Below, in pieces: positions 56,717 to 64,000 of a DNA stretch of 64,000 nt (position 1 is its first letter; every line of letters begins with the position of its first letter). The DNA is from Stenotrophomonas maltophilia D457. GTDB taxonomy: Bacteria; Pseudomonadota; Gammaproteobacteria; Xanthomonadales; Xanthomonadaceae. Position numbers and translations under genes: made by a program. The stretch is taken from assembly GCF_000284595.1 (NCBI RefSeq), contig NC_017671.1:3257001-3321000 (forward strand). Direction: 5' to 3'. Below the pieces are notes generated by a model. It did not search any database. It was not told the DNA's origin and saw only the letters and a list, made by a program, of their open reading frames with translations.

Positions 56717-59700
56717 GGCAGCGGCGGCGGCTTCGGTGTCGTCGCTGGAATCTCCTCACCGTCGTCCGGCGGCAACGACTCGCCGTAGAAGTGACGCATC
56801 AGCGCCTCATCCAGCGCGCGCTCCTCCGGCGTCGTGGCACGGCGCACACGCGCACGCTGCGCCACCGCACTGTTCGGCACCCCACGCTCGACCTGCTGCC
56901 GCGCCCAGCCGGCGAACGCGGCCAGGGTCTGCGACACCTGTGCCTGCTGCGCCTGCGATGCCGCCAACAGTTCCACCAACGGTGCCAGGCCAGCCTGCAG
57001 GTCGTCGGCCAGGACCGTCGTCGGCACACTGGCGGCTGCCGCGACCGGCACCGGCGCGGCGGGCGGACGTGTTTCAGAAAGACGATGCAGGGCCTCCAGC
57101 AACGCCGGCCACGGTGCCGGGTCGGCAACGGCAATCGCTTCCGGCGCCGGCGGTGGAAGCTGCAGGGCGGTGGCGATGTCGGCCAGCTGCGCGACCACGC
57201 GCCCGCCGACATCGCTGTCGTCGGCCCCCATGGCCTTGTTGCGCAGGAAGTCGCGCTTGATCTGCGTCCAGCGTTGCGCCTGCGTGTCGTCCAGCACGCC
57301 GCGCAGCTCGGCCAGCTTCAACAGGTTTTCTTCGGCGCCGGTGGTCAGCAGCTGTGCCTCGCCCAGGTAGTGGTCGGAGATCAACTGCTCCAGCTCATCC
57401 TCGTTCATCACCGGCGAGATCTTCTCGGCGAGCTTGTTCATGTTGCGGTAGCTACCCTGCAGCCGGAACGGCGGCTCGGTGCGGTAGCGATCGTCCTGCG
57501 CGGCACTGGCGATGTACTGCTGGTTGACGCGGTAGACCACGTCGCGCACGCGCAGCATGCGCTGCAGGGTGGCGGTGATTTCGTTGATCTCCGCGCTGCT
57601 GTAGGCGTGGCTGAGGCCGTTGGTCGAGACCTCCTTGCCCATCGCCCGGTCGACCAGCGTGTACAGGTCAGCCATGTCGCGCGTAGCCAGCGGCGCCAGC
57701 ACCGGGTTGGAAGTCAGGCTGTTCTCGATGTAGCTGAGGGTAAAGGCCGCCTCCATGCCACCGAGCACATCACCCAGGTTGTAGATGTCGGCACGGTTGG
57801 CCAGCATGTCCGGAATCTTGAACACCTCGCCAGACTCGGTGTACGGATTGCCGGCCATCACCACGCAGAATTTCTTGCCGCGCATGTCGTAGGTGCGGGT
57901 GCGACCGCGCCACACACCCTCGATACGGCGGGTGCCATCGCACAGCGAGATGAACTTCTGCAGGAACTCCGGATGGGTGTGCTGGATGTCGTCCACATAC
58001 AGCATGGTGTTGTTGCCCATTTCCAGCGCCAGGTTGAGCTTCTCCAGCTCCTGCCGCGAGGTCGCGTCCGGTGCCTGGGCCGGGTCCAGCGACCGCACCT
58101 CGTGACCCAGCGCCGGGCCGTTGATCTTCATGAAGACCAGGCCCAGGCGGTGCGCCACGTATTCCATCAGCGTGGTCTTGCCGTAGCCGGGCGGCGAAAT
58201 CATCATCAGCAGGCCCATCAGGTCGCTGCGCTTGTTCTCGCCGACCGTGCCCATCTGCTTGGCCAGGTTGTCACCGATCACGCCCAGGTAGACATCATTG
58301 ATCAGCTTGTTGCGTACGAACGAGGACAGCGGCCGCGCCTTGAACTCGGAAAGCCGCAGGGTCTCGCGCTCGCGGCCGATGATGCCCTGGCGCAGCGCCT
58401 GGTAGGCATGGAACGCTGGCACGAAATGACGCAGGTGCTGCTTCAGGCGCGCCAGGAAATCATCCAGCGATACCACCAGCGTGCCGTTGCTGATGCGGGC
58501 GTGTTCACCCAGCAGGCCACTGACCTCCGCCTGCAGCGCGGCGTCGCTGGCACGGGTACGCAGCTGGCGCTGCACCAGCAGCAGTGCTGCAGCCTCGTCG
58601 ACGTAGCCGGCATGCGGGGCATGCGCCGGCATCCGCGCCAGCGCCCGCAGCCACTGACCGGCCAGCGCCCAGCGCGTGGCCAGCGGATCCTGGCTGCGCT
58701 GCAGGGCGCGTTCGACCGCCTCGCGTTGCCCGGCCTGTTCCAGCTGCCGAGCCAGTGCCTCCAGCAGCGCTACGGCATGGCGGCTGCTGCTGAACACCGG
58801 TTCGCCGGCCGTTAGTTCCTCGCCCAGATAAGCGGCCGCGGCCTCTGCGGCATCGGCATCGAACGGCAACGCGTGGGATTGCGCATACGCCAGCAGTGCC
58901 TCGGCCATTTCCGCACGCAACGCCAGGCGCCCTTCATCGGACCCCAGCAGGCGTGCCAGCGCTTCAGCACCCATCTGGCGGGCCGGCCATTGCGCCACCG
59001 CTTCGCGCCGCTGCTCGGCAGCCCAGAACAGCACCGCCAGCGCACGCACCCGCGGTGCATGCCGCAGGCTGCCGGCCGCCTGCTGCAAGGGCAGCAACGC
59101 ACGCAGGATCAGCGCGGCATCATGGTCATGGATGCCCCGCTCGTAGCCTTCGCGGTAGCGCGGTGCGGCAAACGCACGCACGCGCTGGTCCAGTGCTTCG
59201 GGCGTGGCGACGTCGTGCTGCAGCGTGGCCAGGTCAAGCCCGTCGCTCCCCTCCTGCGCGGCCATCAACAGGCTGCCGGCAAGATACTCGCCGCGATACA
59301 GTGCAGGTGATTCGGAGTCCAGGGTGACCGGCCAGAACGGCTTCAGCGCATCCAGCTCCGGATCGTGCAGGGTCTCCAGGAAGTCGGTGCCGGTCAGATG
59401 GATCGCCAGCGTGTCACCACGCGGCAGCAGGGTCAGGTCCAGCGCCTGGGTGTTGACGCTGAAGCGATGGCGCGGCCCCAGCCGCACCACGTTGCCGCCC
59501 GCCTCGTACAGATCACTGCGGTCACGCAGCTGGCGCACCGCCTGGTCACGCACGCCCTTCAGGCGCGCTTCGATGTCGTCGGCCTTGACGTTGTCATGCA
59601 ACGCGCGCAGGCGTTCGGCCAGCTCACGCAGCTTGAGGATCAGCGGATCGCCGGCAAAGAACGCATTGAGCTCATCGGCGGTGGCGAAGCGCTCGGTGCG

Positions 59701-62100
59701 CTTGGCCAGGCCATCGAGGATGCGGCTGGCCGCATCCAGCACCGAACGTGCCTTGCGCTGGCGGTCATCCAGCAGCGCCTGCTTGTGCGTTTCGAAGGCT
59801 TCAACCAGCTCTTCGCGCTTGCTCAGGATGTCGCCGAGGAACTGCTCGTGTTCGCCGAACTGGCTCTCCAGCTCCTCCAGCTGCACCAGCAGGCGCGACA
59901 GCTGCTCGTCGGCACGCTCCGGGTCCGTGGCCAGCGCCAGCGCGCTGGTGATCGACTGCGAGAACAGCGCGAACTGCGCGGCGAACTGCGCCACGGCCTC
60001 GGCTGAGCCGAGCGACCTGCGGCGCTGATCGGCACGCGCGCGGGCCTGGTTGAGGCGGCCGTACAGCACCGAAATGGACTCGACCACGCGGGTGCGGGCG
60101 GTGGCATCGTCCACCTTCAGGCCGGCCATCAGTTCAGACAGCATATCCAGATCGGCCGCCATCCCGCGCAGCCCCTCCAGCTGCTCATCCAGCTGGCGGG
60201 CACTCTGCGCCTGCTGCGCAGCTTCATCCAGCGCCTGCAGGCGCGTGGTCAGCGGCACCAGCGCGGCATCGCCGGCGAGGAAGTCACCCGTGGCGGCGCC
60301 GACACGATCCTGCGCCTCCACCAGCTCGGCCGTCATCGTCTCGATGCGCGCGGTGTCGATGTAGCGCAGCTCGCGGATGGTCAGCAGCCGTCCACGCAAT
60401 GCGGTGATCGCATTGAGGGCCTCGACGAAGGCCTGCACCTCGTTCCAGTTCTGCGGCTGCAGCCGGCCCAGCAGCGCCTTGTGCGCGGCCTCTGCCTCGA
60501 CCATCGCCTGCGCCGACTGCTGGCGGATCGACTGCACCTTCTCGTACTCGTCCAGCACCGATTCGCCGGTGGCGCTGATCTGCCGCAGCAGCGCCTCGGC
60601 GCCATCGCAGGCCGCGTCGCCCAGCCAGTGGTGGGCATCGAACAGGCGCCGGGTGTCGGCCACCAGGCGCTGGTAGCGCTGCACCGACACGTCCTGGCCA
60701 TCGATCTCGCGCGCCAGGTTGAACAGGTTGGAGATGCCCCGCACCAGTTCGGCGTTGCCGATGCGTCCCATGAAGGTGTTGCCGGGTGGCCGGCTTGCAG
60801 CAAACTCGTCACTGCTGAACGGGGTCTGCCAGACCTGCATCGGATGGATGCGGGTCGGTTCGCTGCCTTCGGCATGGAACAGCACCATGCGCCCGTCCTG
60901 CATCAAGGCGTAGCCATGGCCGAACACCGGGTTCTGCAGCACGCGCTGGATGGTGTTGTAGACGAACAGCGCCGAGCGCCCGCCTTCGCGTTCGTAGAAG
61001 ATGTACAGCACGTCCTCGCCGTTGGGCGAACGGATGCTGCGCTTGAACTGCATGCCGGCCATCGAGGCGTCGAACGCCTTGTGCTCGCCGCCCTGCAGGT
61101 AATAGCCACCCGGGAAGATCACGCCGTGGTCTTCGGGCAGCTGCACGCAGGCCTGCACGATCGCATCGTTGCGCACGATGCCGCCGGTCAGCGTGTTGTA
61201 GATCAGCCCGCGCCACTCCGTCTCGCGGTACGGCAGCACCTTCAGCAGCACCAGCGAGCCGACCCGGGCGAATTCGAACTGGGCGTCGTCCAGCGACTGC
61301 GTGCTGTCCTCCACCGGTTCGCTGTAGATGCCCTGCCCGGTCTCGGTGTTGTTCTCGACCTTGATCGTGAGGTCGCCGCCGGTGGTCTCCACGAACAGGG
61401 TATCGAGGATGTTCAGGTGCGAATGGCGGCCATTGACCGCCAGGTCGCGGGTCGCCCGGGTCCATTCGAAGTCGAACGGCGGCGGCAGTGCGATATCGCG
61501 CTCACCGCGCGCATCCAGATAGGTCAGTTCCCCATCGCGCGACAGCGCCCAGCGGAACACGCGCACGTCGCTGCTGCGCTCACCGATCTGGAACGACGCC
61601 AGCAGCTTGTCCCCCACCACGATCAGCTGCAGCAGGCGCGCGTGCTTGTAGTAGGCGTACAGCTCGTTGAAGTCGTGCACGAAGCCGGGCTGGTCGAGGA
61701 AGCTGCCCTTCAGCTCCAGCGCCGCCACATCGTAGCCGTCGCTGCCCTGCACCAGCCGGTACAGGCCGAACACGTCCTCGATGCGGGTCTGGGTCTTCAG
61801 CCCGATGAATACGTTGTAGCCGAACAGCAGGCGGTCCGGCCCGACCTGCACGATGTCACGGCCGACGCAGTTGTTTTCGCTGCGGATGCGGAAGCGACCG
61901 ACCACCTCCAGGCGGCTGTCGCCGAACTCGGCCAGGCGCTGGCGGTTGAGCGTTTCGGCCAGGCCCTGCAGGCGCTGGCCCTGCTCGGCCAGGCGGCGGC
62001 GCAGGACTTCATAGGCACCGCCCTGGGCAACGGCCTGGTCGACGGTAGTGCCGCCGGCCTCCGGTGCAGTGGATTCGGCGGACGGATGGGTATCAGACAT
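56713..62100 (-). CDS. Giant AAA+ ATPase (DUF3686 / DNA-repair-ATPase type)
   Basis: A 1795-residue protein. Residues about 60-480 form a beta-rich N-terminal region with several WD-like turns (GRFRIRSENNCVGRDIVQVG; FEREGGRSALFVYNTIQ-type repeats). About 500-900 is long coiled coil; 900-1250 is a helical region. A MoxR-like AAA+ module follows with Walker A PPGYGKTT (Lys1308) and Walker B LYVDDIQH (Asp1370-1371), then a helical Ala/Pro-rich tail. It matches proteins annotated as DNA repair ATPase (DUF3686), whose role is not established. It follows the flotillin-like gene by 85 bp. Confidence 0.88.
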   Translation of the reverse strand: MSDTHPSAESTAPEAGGTTVDQAVAQGGAYEVLRRRLAEQGQRLQGLAETLNRQRLAEFGDSRLEVVGRFRIRSENNCVGRDIVQVGPDRLLFGYNVFIGLKTQTRIEDVFGLYRLVQGSDGYDVAALELKGSFLDQPGFVHDFNELYAYYKHARLLQLIVVGDKLLASFQIGERSSDVRVFRWALSRDGELTYLDARGERDIALPPPFDFEWTRATRDLAVNGRHSHLNILDTLFVETTGGDLTIKVENNTETGQGIYSEPVEDSTQSLDDAQFEFARVGSLVLLKVLPYRETEWRGLIYNTLTGGIVRNDAIVQACVQLPEDHGVIFPGGYYLQGGEHKAFDASMAGMQFKRSIRSPNGEDVLYIFYEREGGRSALFVYNTIQRVLQNPVFGHGYALMQDGRMVLFHAEGSEPTRIHPMQVWQTPFSSDEFAASRPPGNTFMGRIGNAELVRGISNLFNLAREIDGQDVSVQRYQRLVADTRRLFDAHHWLGDAACDGAEALLRQISATGESVLDEYEKVQSIRQQSAQAMVEAEAAHKALLGRLQPQNWNEVQAFVEALNAITALRGRLLTIRELRYIDTARIETMTAELVEAQDRVGAATGDFLAGDAALVPLTTRLQALDEAAQQAQSARQLDEQLEGLRGMAADLDMLSELMAGLKVDDATARTRVVESISVLYGRLNQARARADQRRRSLGSAEAVAQFAAQFALFSQSITSALALATDPERADEQLSRLLVQLEELESQFGEHEQFLGDILSKREELVEAFETHKQALLDDRQRKARSVLDAASRILDGLAKRTERFATADELNAFFAGDPLILKLRELAERLRALHDNVKADDIEARLKGVRDQAVRQLRDRSDLYEAGGNVVRLGPRHRFSVNTQALDLTLLPRGDTLAIHLTGTDFLETLHDPELDALKPFWPVTLDSESPALYRGEYLAGSLLMAAQEGSDGLDLATLQHDVATPEALDQRVRAFAAPRYREGYERGIHDHDAALILRALLPLQQAAGSLRHAPRVRALAVLFWAAEQRREAVAQWPARQMGAEALARLLGSDEGRLALRAEMAEALLAYAQSHALPFDADAAEAAAAYLGEELTAGEPVFSSSRHAVALLEALARQLEQAGQREAVERALQRSQDPLATRWALAGQWLRALARMPAHAPHAGYVDEAAALLLVQRQLRTRASDAALQAEVSGLLGEHARISNGTLVVSLDDFLARLKQHLRHFVPAFHAYQALRQGIIGRERETLRLSEFKARPLSSFVRNKLINDVYLGVIGDNLAKQMGTVGENKRSDLMGLLMMISPPGYGKTTLMEYVAHRLGLVFMKINGPALGHEVRSLDPAQAPDATSRQELEKLNLALEMGNNTMLYVDDIQHTHPEFLQKFISLCDGTRRIEGVWRGRTRTYDMRGKKFCVVMAGNPYTESGEVFKIPDMLANRADIYNLGDVLGGMEAAFTLSYIENSLTSNPVLAPLATRDMADLYTLVDRAMGKEVSTNGLSHAYSSAEINEITATLQRMLRVRDVVYRVNQQYIASAAQDDRYRTEPPFRLQGSYRNMNKLAEKISPVMNEDELEQLISDHYLGEAQLLTTGAEENLLKLAELRGVLDDTQAQRWTQIKRDFLRNKAMGADDSDVGGRVVAQLADIATALQLPPPAPEAIAVADPAPWPALLEALHRLSETRPPAAPVPVAAAASVPTTVLADDLQAGLAPLVELLAASQAQQAQVSQTLAAFAGWARQQVERGVPNSAVAQRARVRRATTPEERALDEALMRHFYGESLPPDDGEEIPATTPKPPPLP

Positions 62101-62152
62101 CAGCAGGCTTCCGGCTCACGGGCGGACGGCCGCGGTTGCGGCCGGCGCGGGC

Positions 62153-62179
62153 GGGCGATGGCCGCAGCAGCCATCGCCC
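62153..62179 (-). other. Stem-loop between flotillin-like gene and ATPase
   Basis: GGGCGATGGC (62153-62162), 7-nt loop, GCCATCGCCC (62170-62179): a 10-bp perfect stem directly after the flotillin-like stop, without a T-run on minus. It may set relative mRNA levels of the two genes. Confidence 0.6.
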
Positions 62180-62185
62180 GATGCA

Positions 62186-64000
62186 TCAACGGGCGCTGTC
62201 GACCACGGTGGCCGACACGGTCGGCACCGCTTCGGCATCCTCGGCGATCTGGCGCGGCGCCGGTTCGGCCACGGCCACGCCCAGGTAGCGCTGCATCAGC
62301 TCCTGCACGATCGGGCTCTTGCCGGCAAAGCCTTCGATCGACTTGCCCAGCGACACCGCCTTGACCAGGTTCTCGAACATGCCGCCGTCGCCACCGACCA
62401 GATCGATATCGGCGTTGCGCAGCGCGCTGGCGATGACGTTGGCGTTCTCGCGCGAGACTTCCTTGCCGGCTTCGATCGAGGCCAGCGCCTGCTTCAGGCT
62501 GTTGTCCAGCATCATGCGGAACTCTTCGTGGCCACGTGCCTGGTCGCTCAGCGAAGCGATCGCTTCGAACTTGCGCACCAGGCCTTCGGCTTCGGCCAGC
62601 AGCTTCTTCTGCACCACGCCGGCTTCGGCGTTGCCCAGCGATTCGGTGGCGGTGGCACGGGCCAGGCCCATCTTCTCCTCACCCTGCGCCTGCGCCTGCA
62701 GGGTCTCGGCCAGCACGCGGGCTTCGTTGCTGCCCTGCTTCAGGCTGGCTTCGGCCTTGGCTTCGATCACGCGGGCCTCGGCGATGCCGACCTTCTCGAT
62801 GGCCAGTGCCGAAGCTTCACGCACCTGCGCTTCGGCCAGGCCCGGTGCGGCCTGCTCGGCGCGCAGCGCGTCGGCCAGCAGGCGCTTGGCTTCGGCCTGC
62901 TTGCCGGCTGCTTCGTGTTCGGCCTGGGCCAGCGTGGTCAGTTCCACTGCGCGATGCTTGGAAGCGGTCTCGCGTGCCTGCGCTTCCTTTACCTCGCGCA
63001 CCAGCGATTCCTGTGCCTTGGCCTCGGCTTCCAGGATCAGCACCTGCTTCTGGCGGTCGGCCTCGGAGACCTCGCGCACTTCCTTGATGCGCTCTTCCTC
63101 CTGCGCCACGGTCTTGTCGATGGAGATGCGTTCGCGGGTGATGTTGGCCACGTCCATCTTGCCCTGCTCGACCACCTTGTCGCGCTCCACGCCCTGCAGC
63201 TGCACTTCGCGGTCGGTGGTGACCTGCTCAAGCTGGCGTGCGCGCTCCACGCGCTCGGCCTCGATGGCCACGGCGCGCTGGCGGTTCTGCTCGGCCACTT
63301 CCACTTCGCGCAGGCGGTTCTGGTCGCGGATCTCGATCAGCTGCTGTGCTTCGATGCGGGCGTTCTCGGACAGCTGGCGCTGCTCTTCCTGCACCTTGGC
63401 GGTCTCGGCCTCCTCGCGCGCGCGGATGGTCTCGATCTCGCGCTTCTGGCGTGCTTCGGCTTCGGCCTGCTGGCGTTCCAGCGCCAGCAGCGCTTCACGC
63501 GCTTCCACGTTCTTCTTGGTGATGGCGAGCTTCTCGTTCTGCTCCAGCTCGTTGGTCACCACGTTCTGCGCGGCGGTCAGCTCGGTGATCTTGCGGATAC
63601 CCTGCGCGTCAAGGATGTTGAACTGGTCCAGCAGCGCCTTCGGGGTCTGCTCCAGGTAATCGATCGCCACGTCTTCCAGCACATAGCCGTTGAGGTCGTT
63701 GCCGATCACCGCGATGATCTCGTCGCGGAACTCCTGGCGCTTCTCGAACAGTTCGGTGAAGTCGAACTTCTTGCCGACCGTCTTCAACGCTTCGGAGAAC
63801 TTGGCGTTGAACAGCTCATCGACGGCATGCTTGTCCGACGCACGGTCGGCACCGATGGCCTTGGCCACGCGCAGCACGTCGGCCTGGGTCTCGTTCACCC
63901 GCAGGTAGAAGGCCACGGCGATGTCGGCACGCATGTTGTCGCGGCAGATCAGGCCTTCCTTGCCACGGCGGTCGATCTGCAGGGTGATCAGGCTGATCCG
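62186..64000 (-). CDS. Flotillin-like SPFH-domain protein (5' end cut by window)
   Basis: At least 604 residues are present; the frame is open to the window edge, adding RGKEGLICRDN before the first internal Met, so the true start lies outside. The visible N-terminal part is the end of an SPFH/band-7 domain (CRDNMRADIAVAFYLRVNETQ, EALKTVGKKFDFTELFEKR). A long Ala/Glu/Arg/Gln coiled coil (about 130-480 of the visible part) follows, then a flotillin-type C-terminus with GGDGGMFENLVKAVSLGKSIEGF. Flotillins scaffold membrane microdomains. It is the first visible gene of the ATPase-TelA cluster. Confidence 0.92.
   Translation of the reverse strand, partial: RISLITLQIDRRGKEGLICRDNMRADIAVAFYLRVNETQADVLRVAKAIGADRASDKHAVDELFNAKFSEALKTVGKKFDFTELFEKRQEFRDEIIAVIGNDLNGYVLEDVAIDYLEQTPKALLDQFNILDAQGIRKITELTAAQNVVTNELEQNEKLAITKKNVEAREALLALERQQAEAEARQKREIETIRAREEAETAKVQEEQRQLSENARIEAQQLIEIRDQNRLREVEVAEQNRQRAVAIEAERVERARQLEQVTTDREVQLQGVERDKVVEQGKMDVANITRERISIDKTVAQEEERIKEVREVSEADRQKQVLILEAEAKAQESLVREVKEAQARETASKHRAVELTTLAQAEHEAAGKQAEAKRLLADALRAEQAAPGLAEAQVREASALAIEKVGIAEARVIEAKAEASLKQGSNEARVLAETLQAQAQGEEKMGLARATATESLGNAEAGVVQKKLLAEAEGLVRKFEAIASLSDQARGHEEFRMMLDNSLKQALASIEAGKEVSRENANVIASALRNADIDLVGGDGGMFENLVKAVSLGKSIEGFAGKSPIVQELMQRYLGVAVAEPAPRQIAEDAEAVPTVSATVVDSAR

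Noticed and set aside
56713..62100. Giant ATPase considered as a defence-island or SMC-like protein
   Set aside because: Coiled coil is present, but the ATPase module is a single MoxR-like AAA+ near the C-terminus, not split head domains; no nuclease or toxin gene is adjacent. A defence role remains untested.

Overview
The window is high-GC chromosomal DNA from a gammaproteobacterium of the family Xanthomonadaceae, most likely Stenotrophomonas (S. maltophilia complex). The evidence is the house-keeping gene order, protein sequences that look xanthomonad throughout (for example [10 protein letters not shown] at the start of RbfA), and many short palindromes ending in GTAG/CTAC between genes, which match the SMAG (Stenotrophomonas maltophilia GTAG) REP family. 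No prophage, insertion sequence, CRISPR array or rRNA operon is visible.

Layout. (1) 1-4.1 kb: small accessory genes: a DUF1328 membrane peptide, a LysE/RhtB exporter, an Asp/Glu racemase, a DUF3011 secreted protein, a GNAT gene broken by an apparent one-base deletion, and a small tyrosine-phosphatase-like protein. (2) 4.1-12.2 kb, minus strand: thrS-infC-rpmI-rplT-pheS-pheT-ihfA-merR followed by tRNA-Pro, as in enterobacteria. thrS is preceded by a promoter, a short leader ORF with three consecutive Thr codons and an intrinsic terminator, so it looks attenuated; a second terminator lies between rplT and pheS. (3) 12.2-16.4 kb: a three-gene iron-type membrane operon (DUF3325, DUF3649, PepSY protein), a VOC-fold protein and a secreted GH18 chitinase-like enzyme. 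(4) 16.4-26.3 kb, minus strand: two initiator tRNAs, then rimP-nusA-infB-rbfA-truB-rpsO-pnp. (5) 26.3-42.7 kb, minus strand: tpiA-secG-tRNA-Leu-nuoABCDEFGHIJKLMN, a complete 14-subunit complex I operon.

(6) 42.7-43.5 kb: a non-coding stretch rich in nested inverted repeats. (7) 43.5-48.5 kb: an isopenicillin-N-synthase-like oxygenase (minus), then a plus-strand operon of a YejM/PbgA-like sulfatase-fold membrane protein, a GT4 glycosyltransferase and a polysaccharide deacetylase, probably for envelope glycans. (8) 48.6-54.8 kb: trpB-lipoprotein-trpA-accD-glmM on minus, with a divergent TrpI-like LysR regulator. (9) 54.8-64.0 kb, minus strand: a flotillin-like protein cut by the window edge, a 1795-residue AAA+ ATPase, a 235-residue helical protein and a TelA-type toxic-anion-resistance protein. 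This last cluster is the best candidate for a poorly described multi-gene system.

Most of the window is core translation, transcription and respiration. The accessory interest lies in the attenuators, the palindrome-rich intergenic DNA and the flotillin/ATPase/TelA operon. Coordinates of palindromes and promoters were read by eye; no folding or database search was run.
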